Below are positions 24,735 through 33,539 of a stretch of 64,000 nucleotides of DNA, piece after piece. The notes beneath the pieces are model-generated. The model was not told where the DNA came from. It did no database searches and saw nothing but the letters and a program-made list of their open reading frames with translations. The DNA is from Proteinivorax tanatarense. GTDB lineage: Bacteria; Bacillota; Proteinivoracia; Proteinivoracales; Proteinivoracaceae. The translations under genes and the position numbers were made by a program. The stretch is taken from positions 496,001 to 560,000 of the forward strand of contig NZ_CP158367.1 of assembly GCF_040267685.1 (NCBI RefSeq). The letters are read 5' to 3'. Position 1 is the first letter of the stretch, and each line of letters starts with the position of its first letter.

Positions 24735-24990
24735 GTAGGTAGAGGATAGTTAGATAGAAGATAGAAGATAGAGGATAGCTAGATAGTAGAAAGCATCACA
24801 TGGAGGTCAAGTTCATTATTAGAGCATAAGATCCTTCGTTAAAGCTCAGGATGACAGTGGGTCTTAAATGTAATTTAGCTCTTGAATTTCCCTGACCAAC
24901 TGACCAACTGTCTGCTGTCCAACTGCCTGCTATCCAACTAAGATTTTAATCATCAATTGTCCATTGTAATTTGTAAATTATATAAAGCGG
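24735..24990 (+). repeat. Composite dispersed repeat, copy at 24.7 kb
   Basis: GGTAGAGGATAGTTAGATAG with reiterated GATAGAAGATAG; ATGGAGGTCAAGTTCATTAT; AAGATCCTTCGTTAAAGCTC; CTTGAATTTCCCTGACCAAC; CAACTGTCTGCTGTCCAACT; TCAATTGTCCATTGTAATTT. Same part order as the 16,966 copy. Confidence 0.8.
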
Positions 24991-25047
24991 CAGGAAAATG
25001 GCGAATGATGTAGAAAAATATCATTATGGAGAAAGGGGGCGAGTGGG

Positions 25048-25905
25048 ATTTATTATTCTACGTTAAAGCAAAGGGATAAGCAGGCTGTTTTTGAATTTAT
25101 TGATGAAATCAATGTAAGTTATAACGAAAGACAATCTATTTCTGAAGAGTGGTTTGACGTGATGGTTAAGCAGTATAATCATTGCGTAGCTTTGGCAAAA
25201 TCTAATAATAAGGTTGTGGGAATGGCTACTTTAATGTCTGGCGAGGCTGAGGGAGTTGGTCAGCTAAATATATTTGTGCTGCCTGAACATGCTCGCCAAA
25301 ATATTGGATTAAATTTGTATCGTATGTTGATACAACGTACACAAAACAATTATAACGAATTGGTAGCTCACACCAAACGTAGTGTATCCTCAGGCCTTGC
25401 TTTTGCAAAGCGCTTGGGTTTTGAAAAAGAAAAACAGGTGTACCAACTTAAGATAAATTTGAATGTTTATAAAAAAAGAAAAAAATGTTGTTTTTTAGAG
25501 AGGGTTACTAAAGATAACTTGAATAGATATAATAAAATAATAGAGGAAAACTTTAATTATACTTTAGATGAATACGGTCTTAATCAAATGTTAAAAGATA
25601 GTGATGTAGCGATATACTTGGCTTATCTCGGTGAGAATGCCAAGACTCCAGTGGCTACTTTTACTCAGCAGGTTAGAAATGGGAATAGTGCTTATGTTTA
25701 TGATGTTGCGGTGTGTAAAAAGATGCAGCATAAAGGTTATGGTACCGTTGTCATGAATACCTGTTTTTTAAATCTTTTAAAAGCTAAAGTTAGCACAGTG
25801 GAGCTTCTGGTGGATAAAATCAATGTTGCTGCTTTAAACTTTTATAAGAACTTAGGTTTCAAGCAAGAGGATGTATTAGTACAATGGAGAGGAAGAGCTA
25901 ACTAA
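25048..25905 (+). CDS. Tandem GNAT acetyltransferase, unusual start
   Basis: Two GNAT halves. First: VVGMATLMSGEAEGVGQLNI, FVLPEHARQNIGLNLYRMLI, AFAKRLGFEKE. Second: VYDVAVCKKMQHKGYGTVVM with the Q/K-x-x-G-x-G/A acetyl-CoA motif, and AALNFYKNLGFKQED. The first standard in-frame start is GTG 25159, which would delete the first helix of domain 1. The frame stays open back to 25009 and reads YYSTLKQRDKQAVFEFIDEI, clearly coding-like. AGGGGG (25034-25039) is well placed for ATT 25048. A GTG at 25043 is in another frame, so a one-base frameshift is the alternative. The stop overlaps the next gene by 1 nt. Target unknown. Confidence 0.65.
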   Translation: MYYSTLKQRDKQAVFEFIDEINVSYNERQSISEEWFDVMVKQYNHCVALAKSNNKVVGMATLMSGEAEGVGQLNIFVLPEHARQNIGLNLYRMLIQRTQNNYNELVAHTKRSVSSGLAFAKRLGFEKEKQVYQLKINLNVYKKRKKCCFLERVTKDNLNRYNKIIEENFNYTLDEYGLNQMLKDSDVAIYLAYLGENAKTPVATFTQQVRNGNSAYVYDVAVCKKMQHKGYGTVVMNTCFLNLLKAKVSTVELLVDKINVAALNFYKNLGFKQEDVLVQWRGRAN

Positions 25906-26630
25906 TGAAGATAAGAAATGTCTTTAATAAAGTACAAACTCAAAAACAAATAGAACAAACTCCCGAAGTTAGTGCATCCACGGCAAAGTTAAAGGAAAAA
26001 GCTCAGCAGAACGCTTCGGATAAGCTTTATAGATGGAGAAAGGCAAACTCTAAGCTTCATAGTTTACATAGCCTATGTATTTCTCTAGAGAAAAAATGGC
26101 AACAAAAATCTAGACATATGTGGGATGATGTGGATGATTTCTGTCAAAGATACAATTTAGCTATAGAATACTTAGAAGAGCTGGCTCAAAAAGAACCACA
26201 GTTTTCTATTGATATGGTAGAGAAAGTGGAAAGCACAATCAAACCTGCCTATCAATCAAATAGAGGTGGTTTGACAAAGTCAGTGAAGGGAATACAGCCT
26301 TCCAGCTCTATGCCCGTTGATATTAAAGAAATTTGGCTAGGTGACAAAGGAGTCCTTAAAACTTTAAAGGCAGTTATATACAAAGAGTTTTTGTCGCCCC
26401 ATAGCGCTGCGGCATACAAAATGGAGAAAATAGGGCAAAAAATTAAGAGTTTAGACGTTAATTTAGACGCCAATTATGGTATAGTTAAAGATAGAATAAC
26501 AGGTTCTTCTAATTGGCACCAAGGGGCATCTGCTATATACAATCAGATGAGTAACCAACGTAAATGGTTGGACAGGCAGTTAACAGATTTGGCAGAATTT
26601 TATGTAGGTGATACTACAACCGATGGCTAA
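25905..26630 (+). CDS. Uncharacterised protein in the flagellar locus
   Basis: 241 residues, basic and helical, no signal or membrane segment. Coupled to the GNAT gene by TAATG (25903-25907). Contains WRKANSKLHSLHSLCISLEK and GSSNWHQGASAIYNQMSNQR, and near its end QRKWLDRQLTDLAEF. That stretch (SAIYNQM-SNQ-RKWLDRQL) resembles the FliD C-terminus (KALYEMHSQGNWLHQQL), so a flagellar cap or junction relation is possible but weak. I do not recognise the family. Confidence 0.6.
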   Translation: MKIRNVFNKVQTQKQIEQTPEVSASTAKLKEKAQQNASDKLYRWRKANSKLHSLHSLCISLEKKWQQKSRHMWDDVDDFCQRYNLAIEYLEELAQKEPQFSIDMVEKVESTIKPAYQSNRGGLTKSVKGIQPSSSMPVDIKEIWLGDKGVLKTLKAVIYKEFLSPHSAAAYKMEKIGQKIKSLDVNLDANYGIVKDRITGSSNWHQGASAIYNQMSNQRKWLDRQLTDLAEFYVGDTTTDG

Positions 26631-26730
26631 TCGTAAAATAAAGCTACTTTAAATAGCTTAGTTAGAAGAAATATTATAAAGACAGACAATCGCCTAATAG
26701 AGGATACTAAAAAAGCAGGGGGAATAACAA

Positions 26731-27108
26731 ATGAAAAATAATCCGTATCAGCAGTATAAGCAAACTCAAATTAATACAGCTTCACCGGGGGAACTGGTGT
26801 TAATGCTTTATAATGGAGCAATAAAAAATCTCAACCAAAGTATAAATTTTTTAGAGCAGGATAATAAAGAGGAGTTTAGATTAAAAATTGAAAAAACCCA
26901 GGATATTGTTGTGGAACTTACGTCTACTTTAAAGCAGGATGAAGAGATTTCAAAAAACTTTGCTAGCTTATATCAGTTTGTAATAAATAGGCTTATCAAA
27001 GCCCATGCTAGCTTATCCAAGGAGCCCGTTGAAGAAGCTTTAAAAATTTTGACAGATATGCGGGATACATGGAAGGAGATGCTTACCAAATTAAATGAGG
27101 AAAAGTAG
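26731..27108 (+). CDS. fliS: FliS, flagellin export chaperone
   Basis: 125 residues. Signature NPYQQYKQTQINTASPGELV followed by LMLYNGAIKNLNQSI; four-helix bundle length. FliS binds the disordered C-terminal helix of flagellin before export. ATG 26731 behind CAGGGGGAAT. The next gene starts inside its last codons. Confidence 0.97.
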   Translation: MKNNPYQQYKQTQINTASPGELVLMLYNGAIKNLNQSINFLEQDNKEEFRLKIEKTQDIVVELTSTLKQDEEISKNFASLYQFVINRLIKAHASLSKEPVEEALKILTDMRDTWKEMLTKLNEEK

Positions 27109-27574
27109 TATTTTGGAAGAGCTAGATGCTTTAGAAGATGAGCGGTTAAAGTTATTTAAAAAAAAGTTAGAACTATCTAATCATCAGCTAGAATATGTAA
27201 GCAACGGTCAATACGCAGAATTATATAAAAGCATTGAAGAAAAAGGTAAGGTTATAGGAGAAATAGAAAAATTAAATACCGATTGGAAAAAGGCTTGTCG
27301 AGCGGGAAAGGTTAATAATTTTGCCGATATTGCTAAAGAATTGAATCAGGATGAAAATAATCGATGGTTAGAGCGGGCTCAGGAGATAGTTATAGCAATC
27401 AAAGAGATTGAACATTTGCAGTTAAATATAGAAGATTTGTTTGTCAAAGAGCACAAAGGACAACTAGAAGAAATCGGAAAAGCATATACGGGACAAAAGT
27501 TGCTTAAAGGCTATAGCAGAGGGATGGCTGTTCCAGTTAAACCCAGTCCTCGTTTTGTGGATGAAGATAGCTAG
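27095..27574 (+). CDS. FliT-like flagellar chaperone
   Basis: 159 residues, charged helical protein starting inside fliS (14-nt overlap), the usual place of fliT. Coiled-coil pattern ~1-125 and a tail (LLKGYSRGMAVPVKPSPRFV) related to the tail of the 7741 protein. FliT-type proteins chaperone FliD in enterics. Its stop codon lies inside the following terminator stem. Confidence 0.75.
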   Translation: MRKSSILEELDALEDERLKLFKKKLELSNHQLEYVSNGQYAELYKSIEEKGKVIGEIEKLNTDWKKACRAGKVNNFADIAKELNQDENNRWLERAQEIVIAIKEIEHLQLNIEDLFVKEHKGQLEEIGKAYTGQKLLKGYSRGMAVPVKPSPRFVDEDS

Positions 27575-27606
27575 GGTGATAGGCGTAAACCTATCACCCT
27601 AGCTAT
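27567..27606. terminator. Bidirectional terminator between fliT-like gene and radical SAM gene
   Basis: Perfect 17-bp stem (27567-27583 / 27590-27606), loop CGTAAA. It contains the stop codon of the upstream gene (27572-27574) and ends 5 nt before the end of the convergent minus-strand gene. Confidence 0.8.
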
Positions 27607-27610
27607 CTGT

Positions 27611-28945
27611 TTAACTATCGTTCCACAACTGCTCTGCAGTTGTGGCCCATTTTTCTGCCGTAACTTCACACTTTTTACTTAAATCCCTAACATCTTCTGG
27701 GTCTTTAAAATCAGTAGATGTAGCTCCACTTTCATCTACAATATCTGTCAGCCTACCGGGGTTATCTAGAATTGGACAAGGGCGTAGGTGATTTTTATTA
27801 AAGGGTTGGTTTTTTCTATACCCTTTAAAAAGAGGAGACTTTAAAGCTTCTAAAAGTGTTTTGTTTTTAATGTTAGAGTCTGAATAATGTACAAAAGCAC
27901 AGGGTTCACAATCGCCGTTGGAATTTATGTGTAAATATCTACGACCTCCAGCTACACAGCCTTTAGCATACTGACCATCATTCCAGAAATCCATGGTAAA
28001 CAATGGTTTTGTTTTGCGAAATTTTCTAATTTGATGATACATAAACTTTCGCTGTTTGTCGGTTGCCATCAGCTCTGGTGCTGCATCTACTCCTACTGGC
28101 ATATAAGTAAAGAACCATGCAAACTTTGCTCCCCAAGCTATGATTTGGTCGATAAACTCTTCACTTCCGATAGATTCTGTATTTTTGCTAGTGTAGCAAC
28201 AAGATACACCAAAAGGTAGTTTTTTATTTTTAAGTATTTTCATAGCCTCTAATATTTTAGAGTATGTTCCTTTGCCGCGACGATAGTCTGTTTCCTCTTC
28301 GAAGCCCTCGATGCTAAATGCAGGTATAAAATTTTTTACTCTTAACATTTCTTCCGCAAATTCTTCATCTATTAAAGTGCCATTGGTGAAAGCTAAAAAG
28401 GCACAATCATTATGTTTTTCGCATAGTTTTATAATATCTTTTTTCCGTACCAAGGGTTCTCCCCCTGAAAAGAGGAAGAAATGTATGCCTAATTCCTTTG
28501 CCTGTTCAATAATGCTATCTAAGGTTTCGAAATCTAGGTTTAGCTTGTCGCCGTATTCAGAAGCCCAACACCCTGTACAATCAAGATTACAAGCGGATGT
28601 AGGGTCTAGTAGTATGGCCCATGGTATATTGCAATCATGTTTTTCTTCTAGTTTTCTTTGCTTAGGGAAGCCTAAGAGGGTAGCGTTAAGGAAAAAGTTC
28701 TCAAACAGTTTTCTGCGCAATTCATCATCAACATCTGTCCACAAACTTTTGATTAACTGGTTCCAATGATTCTCCTCATCTTCTATAATTTCTCTCATTA
28801 TCTTTCTTTGGGTAACAAATTGATTTTGTTTGTCAATTCTATCTCCCCATTTTACAAGCTTTGGTAAATTTTTATCGGGATTTTTATCCATGTAGCGATA
28901 AAGGTTAACTAAAGCGTACCTTTTACATTGGTCAATTACGCTCAT
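27611..28945 (-). CDS. Radical SAM protein with SPASM-like C-terminal cysteines
   Basis: 444 residues from ATG 28945, placed after GGAGGGG; an in-frame ATG six codons upstream lacks a site. Radical SAM cluster motif CNLDCTGC in PTSACNLDCTGCWASEYGD, SAM-binding GGEP (FFLFSGGEPLVRKKD), and later cysteines (KGCVAGGRRYLHINSNGDCE, PCAFVH, RPCPILDNPG) suggest an auxiliary cluster. About 115 residues precede the core domain. Related proteins are often annotated only as radical SAM/heme-biosynthesis-like; no peptide substrate gene is visible nearby. Monocistronic. Confidence 0.88.
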   Translation of the reverse strand: MSVIDQCKRYALVNLYRYMDKNPDKNLPKLVKWGDRIDKQNQFVTQRKIMREIIEDEENHWNQLIKSLWTDVDDELRRKLFENFFLNATLLGFPKQRKLEEKHDCNIPWAILLDPTSACNLDCTGCWASEYGDKLNLDFETLDSIIEQAKELGIHFFLFSGGEPLVRKKDIIKLCEKHNDCAFLAFTNGTLIDEEFAEEMLRVKNFIPAFSIEGFEEETDYRRGKGTYSKILEAMKILKNKKLPFGVSCCYTSKNTESIGSEEFIDQIIAWGAKFAWFFTYMPVGVDAAPELMATDKQRKFMYHQIRKFRKTKPLFTMDFWNDGQYAKGCVAGGRRYLHINSNGDCEPCAFVHYSDSNIKNKTLLEALKSPLFKGYRKNQPFNKNHLRPCPILDNPGRLTDIVDESGATSTDFKDPEDVRDLSKKCEVTAEKWATTAEQLWNDS

Positions 28946-29320
28946 TCTTACCCCTCCCATCAATATTTTAAATTAGGCGATTGTAAAGCTACTATGCCTA
29001 ATTAGATGCTCTTTTCGTAATACCTAAAGTCATGTTTATATAGTGAGTTAAAATTTGCAATTATCTATTATTCTAAATAGGCTGTTATAACTTAAAAGGT
29101 CCTATATATCGACATATCGACGTTTATTTTCCCACCTTTTAAAAAAGGTTTATCTTAACGCCAATATGCTTTTACAGCACTTAACTTATGATGAAGATTG
29201 GGATTTTTACTATTTTTATAATTATTGATAATTTTTTAGAGTTAATGCTAAAAAAAGGAAGAAATTATACTATTTTCCCTCTTTATTTAATTATATTAAA
29301 TGATGTAATGGTTATATATA
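28946..29320. other. Gap upstream of the radical SAM gene
   Basis: AT-rich; holds the minus-strand promoter region of the radical SAM gene (TAGAATAAT on that strand near 29075 is a possible -10). A plus-strand frame from 29188 has no ribosome site and runs into the terminator; I see no gene. Confidence 0.5.
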
Positions 29321-29369
29321 GACAAAAGAAGCCCAGTGTTAAAAAAATTAACACTGGGCTTCTTTTGTC
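29321..29369. terminator. Very long terminator hairpin downstream of the TetR-type gene
   Basis: Perfect 22-bp stem (29321-29342 / 29348-29369) with loop AAAAA; the stem contains TTCTTTTGTC on the right and its complement on the left, so it can end transcripts from either side. It serves the minus-strand regulator gene. Confidence 0.8.
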
Positions 29370-29397
29370 GAAAAATTATACATATTGACGAATTTGT

Positions 29398-29958
29398 CTA
29401 GTTTTTGTCGAATTTTTCCAACGCTCTTGTAACATCGCCTTTTATTAGCTTACTCAATTTATCCACTATTTTTTTAGGGTTTTCCTGTGTTCCTTGCCGT
29501 AACCAGTTTAATATAACTCCTAGCAAGGCATAAGTATAAAAGTCTATAATAAAGTTTTTATCCTCATAAGTAACATTAATACCTTCACTTCTTTGTTCGA
29601 CAACCTCAGCTAACAGTTGCCTTATAACTTTATTGATGTATTTTTCAAAGTGTTCCCGACCAATTGAATTATATGTATTGATTACAAAAGATTTATTGCA
29701 TTCTATATAGTCGAAAGTTCTTAGCAGGCCTTGCTGCCACGTTTCATTTTTTTTTCTTCTTTGCTCCATTTCCTTTGTAGCTTCAACAATAAAAATCCAA
29801 TCTAACAAATCATATATATCTTGAAAGTGATAATAGAAGGTTTGTCTGTTTACTCCACAGTCAGAAACAATATCTTTTATAGTTATTTTGTCTAGAGTTT
29901 TCTTTTTCAATAAACTCTTTAGTGATTGCCCTAAAGCTTTTTTAGTTAAGTCAGTCAT
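29398..29958 (-). CDS. TetR/AcrR-type regulator
   Basis: 186 residues. N-terminal helix-turn-helix ITIKDIVSDCGVNRQTFYYH, C-terminal helical domain with LGVILNWLRQGTQENPKKIV, the pattern of the DhaS-like TetR subgroup. Divergent from the BCCT transporter gene (246-nt gap), which is its most likely target. The gap holds a loose inverted repeat TATATAATACC ... AGGTATATA (about 29970-30015) as a possible operator; this is weak. Confidence 0.88.
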   Translation of the reverse strand: MTDLTKKALGQSLKSLLKKKTLDKITIKDIVSDCGVNRQTFYYHFQDIYDLLDWIFIVEATKEMEQRRKKNETWQQGLLRTFDYIECNKSFVINTYNSIGREHFEKYINKVIRQLLAEVVEQRSEGINVTYEDKNFIIDFYTYALLGVILNWLRQGTQENPKKIVDKLSKLIKGDVTRALEKFDKN

Positions 29959-30204
29959 TTATCCCACCCCTTAGAAGGTTATATAATACCATATTCAGAT
30001 AGTAATAGGTATATATCAATTTTTTTGGAATTTTATCTTTTTTTGATATAAGTTGACCGTACTTAAATATTTCGACTTTAAAGAAATAAATTCCTTTAAA
30101 ATGTGCTTAGGGGGTTGTCCAAACAAAACTATTACTTACTAGATATTTCATATGTTATAATTAATGTAGGTCAATAACTTATAGATTTAATAATCGATGG
30201 GAGA

Positions 30205-32025
30205 GTGATTAATGAAGTTATGGAGGAGAATAAACAGGCTAAATTGGAGTTAGCCAAGAAACTAAGAAAAGCGGAGGCTGATGCGAGAAAAAAGGCTTTA
30301 AAAGAAAGAGAGCCTTTTAAGGGATTGCAAATTAGACCTACAGCATCTTTGTTTTCCGCCGCTGGCAGAAAAGAGCCTGGTGAAGATAATTGGAAGGGTT
30401 TTGGTTTTGATATACATCCCCAGGTAACTTTTGTATCTTCTGCTATTTTAGTGGTTTTTATAGTGTTAACTTTAATGTTTCATGAGCAGGCGGCGACTCT
30501 TTTTGATCAATCTTTAGATGTGATTACTAAAAATGCTGGTTGGTTTTTTATTTTAGTGGCTAATATTTTTATTTTAGCTGCGCTGTATTTTGCATTTGGA
30601 AGGTTTGGTAAAATAAAGATAGGAGGAGCTGATGCCAAACCGGAGTTTAGCACTATTGGTTGGTATGCTATGCTTCTTAGCGCTGGTATGGGTATCGGGC
30701 TTTTGTTTTGGAGTGTAGGGGAACCTATTTTGCACTTTGGTCAGCCTTCTCCCATGTTTACCGATGTTGTAGCAGAAAGCCCCGAGGCAGCCCAAGCGGC
30801 TATGACTACCACATATTTTCATTGGGGAATTCATCCTTGGGCTATTTATTCTATAGTTGGGTTGGGACTGGCGTTCTTTGCTTTTAATCGTGGGTTACCT
30901 TTGACTATTCGGTCTATTTTTTATCCTATTTTGGGAAATAAGATATATGGTTTTTGGGGAAATTTGATTGATGTACTGTCGGTTTTGGCTACCTTAACAG
31001 GCTTGGCTACATCCTTAGGATTAGGGGTGGTCCAGGTAAATGCTGGTTTAGATTTTTTATTTGGCATCGGTATAAGTACGAATATTCAGGTGCTTCTTAT
31101 AGCTGTTATTACTGGCTTTGCCACAATTTCTGTAATGGCGGGATTAGATGGAGGGGTAAAGCGGCTTAGTGAGTTGAATATGGGCTTAGCAGGGGTTTTT
31201 ATGTTATTTGTACTTATTTTAGGACCCACTGTTTATATTTTAAGTGGATTTACTCAAAATCTCGGTCATTACATAGCCAACTTTGCTCATTTAAGTTTGT
31301 GGACTGAAACCTTTAAAGATACCAATTGGCAAGGTGGATGGACAGTGTTTTATTGGGCATGGTGGATATCCTGGTCTCCTTTTGTGGGAATGTTTATTGC
31401 AAGGATTTCTAAAGGAAGGACTGTTAGGGAATTTATATTGGGTGTTATGTTATTTCCAACTATTCTTTCGTTTTTGTGGATGTCTGTATTTGGAGGAACC
31501 GCTCTTTTTATTCAATCTAATGGTATAGCTGATATAGCAGGAGCTGTAAGTATAGATGAGTCAATTGCACTTTTTGCTATGTTGGAAAATTTGCCGTTAA
31601 CTAATTTGTTATCGATTGTGGGAATTGTATTGGTAACGGTATTTTTTATAACTTCCTCTGATTCTGGATCTTTGGTTGTAGACCATCTTACTTCGGGAGG
31701 GAAGTTGGACTCTCCGGTGCCTCAACGGGTATTTTGGGCGGTGATGGAAGGAGTTATAGCTGCCACACTGTTAATCGGTGGTGGGCTGACAACACTACAA
31801 ACAGCTTCTGTGGCAACAGGATTGCCTTTTGCAGTAATCTTGGTTATTATGATATATTCTCTAAATGCCGGGTTCGCTGAAGAGTATGAAGTTGAAGAAA
31901 TTGTTCGTAAAAAGGTAAGGAATATCAAAGAAGAGCATGTTCTTAATGAGGCAATTACCTCCGCTGTACAAGATGAAGCTTTAGTAGATAATGCAGCATC
32001 GGAAGGTAAAAAAATAGAAGGATAA
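30205..32025 (+). CDS. BCCT family transporter (betaine/choline/carnitine type)
   Basis: 606 residues, 12 predicted membrane segments. Hallmarks: SAGMGIGLLFWSVGEPILHF, VMAGLDGGVKRLSELNMGLA, and WAWWISWSPFVGMFIARISK. The G-M-G-I-G motif in segment 3 is the BetP/OpuD-like, sodium-coupled form, so glycine betaine uptake is likely. A ~75-residue charged cytoplasmic N-terminus is present, and a ~50-residue charged tail. Start is uncertain: GTG 30205 touches the G-rich site and ATG 30220 has none. The ATG best placed for ribosomes (30212) opens a 13-codon frame in another phase. Confidence 0.92.
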   Translation: MINEVMEENKQAKLELAKKLRKAEADARKKALKEREPFKGLQIRPTASLFSAAGRKEPGEDNWKGFGFDIHPQVTFVSSAILVVFIVLTLMFHEQAATLFDQSLDVITKNAGWFFILVANIFILAALYFAFGRFGKIKIGGADAKPEFSTIGWYAMLLSAGMGIGLLFWSVGEPILHFGQPSPMFTDVVAESPEAAQAAMTTTYFHWGIHPWAIYSIVGLGLAFFAFNRGLPLTIRSIFYPILGNKIYGFWGNLIDVLSVLATLTGLATSLGLGVVQVNAGLDFLFGIGISTNIQVLLIAVITGFATISVMAGLDGGVKRLSELNMGLAGVFMLFVLILGPTVYILSGFTQNLGHYIANFAHLSLWTETFKDTNWQGGWTVFYWAWWISWSPFVGMFIARISKGRTVREFILGVMLFPTILSFLWMSVFGGTALFIQSNGIADIAGAVSIDESIALFAMLENLPLTNLLSIVGIVLVTVFFITSSDSGSLVVDHLTSGGKLDSPVPQRVFWAVMEGVIAATLLIGGGLTTLQTASVATGLPFAVILVIMIYSLNAGFAEEYEVEEIVRKKVRNIKEEHVLNEAITSAVQDEALVDNAASEGKKIEG

Positions 32026-32053
32026 AGGTAGGCAGTTAATCTATGGCTAAAGG

Positions 32054-32094
32054 AAACACCCCCTAAAAAACATCTAGTTTTTTGGGGGTGTTTT
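32054..32094. terminator. Shared terminator between BCCT and mobA
   Basis: Stem AAACACCCCC(T)AAAAAAC / GTTTTTTGGGGGTGTTT with loop ATCTA, followed by TAGTTTT. The mobA stop (32074-32076) lies inside it. Confidence 0.8.
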
Positions 32095-32694
32095 AGTTTT
32101 AACCCATTTTTCGTAGTCGTTGGGTGTATTTATATTGGAACCAAAGCTTAGATTAGGGTCTATTTTTTTTAGTTTTTCTTGGTTGATATAATAGGTTGGT
32201 AAAACTTTCAACATCTTCATAAGCCAATGGTCAGAACCTTGAAGAATATCCTCTGCCAATGAGAGGGCAGGTTTTTTACGATATAATCCGTATAATGGGT
32301 TTATTTTATCAAGCTCAGGTATAACTGCATCGGCTTTATTTTTATTTTGACAGATGATATTTATTATCTGTCTATTGACCAATGGTGTGTCACAGCTTAT
32401 TATAAAACAATACTTACTCTTAGTATAATGCAAAGCGGAATGAAGGCCTAAAAGGCCACTTTTTTTGGGTAAATTTATTTTATCGTGATAATAATTTACA
32501 TGGGATAGTTTTGTTTTTTGTTGACCATTGTCAATTACGTTGATTGCAGAAAACATATCGCCTATTTCATTTACTATGTGGGTGACAAAATCTTTGTTAT
32601 TAATTTTCAAATTGCCTTTATGTGAACCCATACGGGACGATTTGCCTCCAGCAAGGATAGAAAGTTCAACATCTAAGTATTTCAAAGTACTCAT
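32074..32694 (-). CDS. mobA: MobA, molybdenum cofactor guanylyltransferase
   Basis: 206 residues. Nucleotidyltransferase loop LSILAGGKSSRMGSHKGNLK and the later metal-binding CDTPLV in CFIISCDTPLVNRQI. MobA attaches GMP to molybdopterin in MGD-containing enzymes. No molybdoenzyme is in the window, but yqeC at 60525 is another molybdenum-enzyme accessory gene. Monocistronic; stop within a terminator stem. Confidence 0.9.
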   Translation of the reverse strand: MSTLKYLDVELSILAGGKSSRMGSHKGNLKINNKDFVTHIVNEIGDMFSAINVIDNGQQKTKLSHVNYYHDKINLPKKSGLLGLHSALHYTKSKYCFIISCDTPLVNRQIINIICQNKNKADAVIPELDKINPLYGLYRKKPALSLAEDILQGSDHWLMKMLKVLPTYYINQEKLKKIDPNLSFGSNINTPNDYEKWVKTKTPPKN

Positions 32695-32769
32695 CCCTTT
32701 CAGCTATATTAAAATATATGTTAAATATATCACAAACTGTAAGACAAGGAAATAGCTAACAATTAAAGA

Positions 32770-32789
32770 GGCAGCCTATTTAGGCTGCC
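32770..32789 (-). terminator. hpf terminator
   Basis: GGCAGCC (32770-32776), 6-nt loop TATTTA, GGCTGCC (32783-32789); on the minus strand it is followed by TCTTTAATTGTT. Confidence 0.75.
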
Positions 32790-32797
32790 CATAATTT

Positions 32798-33340
32798 TTA
32801 AACATCTTCTGGTTCAATTAATCCGTAGTTTCCGTCTTTCCTTTTGTATACTACACTGGTTTCGTTTGTTTCACCATCTTTAAATACGAAGAAGTCATGA
32901 CCTAGTAGGTCCATTTGAAGTATTGCTTCATCTAACATCATCGGTTTTAGTGCAAAACGCTTGGTTTTGACTACCTTTCCTTCTTCCTCTTCTTCCTGGT
33001 TTGGCTTTTGTCCTAGAACTTCGCTAACATCTTTAATGCTAACTTCTCTAGATTTGCGATTAACCCGCGTTTTATACTTTCTAGTTTGACGCTCTAGTTT
33101 TTCAACTACTTTGTCAATAGAGGCATACATATCCCCCGTTTTTTCTTCTGCTCTAAGCAGCAACCCCCCGTTGAGAAACACTGTTACCTCAATGATGTGT
33201 TGGTCTTTGATGACAGATAGTGTCACCTGAGCTTCGGTGTTTTCTTGGAAAAATCTTTCAAGCTTTCCAATGCGCTTTTCTACATGTAACTTTAAGGCGT
33301 TGGTAACTTCGATGTTTTTACCTCTTACATTAATTTTCAT
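32798..33340 (-). CDS. hpf: Ribosome hibernation promoting factor, long form
   Basis: 180 residues. S30AE domain ~1-100 (MKINVRGKNIEVTNALKLHV, then EKRIGKLERFF) and a C-terminal dimerisation domain (KRFALKPMMLDEAILQMDLL, GHDFFVFKDGETNETSVVYK) joined by an acidic linker. The long form makes 100S ribosome dimers without RMF. Usually the neighbour of secA-prfB, as here, but a 1.5-kb repeat-rich block with an IS derivative now separates them, and hpf is divergent from secA. Confidence 0.95.
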   Translation of the reverse strand: MKINVRGKNIEVTNALKLHVEKRIGKLERFFQENTEAQVTLSVIKDQHIIEVTVFLNGGLLLRAEEKTGDMYASIDKVVEKLERQTRKYKTRVNRKSREVSIKDVSEVLGQKPNQEEEEEGKVVKTKRFALKPMMLDEAILQMDLLGHDFFVFKDGETNETSVVYKRKDGNYGLIEPEDV

Positions 33341-33424
33341 GGTTGACTCAACTCCTTTTAGGGTGTTACTTATATATTATTCTAGATTTATTCTTTAAAT
33401 CCTTTTTTTTAGAAATGAGCATTT

Positions 33425-33539
33425 ATGGGCAGGGGAATAGTTAAGGGCGAATTTACAATTTACAATGGACAGTTGACAATGAAGACCTTAGTTGGATGGT
33501 TGGATAGGTATTAGTTAAGGGCGAATTTACAATTTACAA
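33425..33539. repeat. CAATTGTCCATTGTAAATT-type dispersed repeat
   Basis: Two rounds of GGGCGAATTTACAATTTACA, the first followed by TGGACAGTTGACAATGAAGA and CCTTAGTTGGATGG. The second round is interrupted by the element at 33540. Confidence 0.8.

Noticed and set aside
29188-29388. Plus-strand frame of 66 codons between radical SAM and TetR genes
   Set aside because: No ribosome site and it runs through the 22-bp terminator stem.
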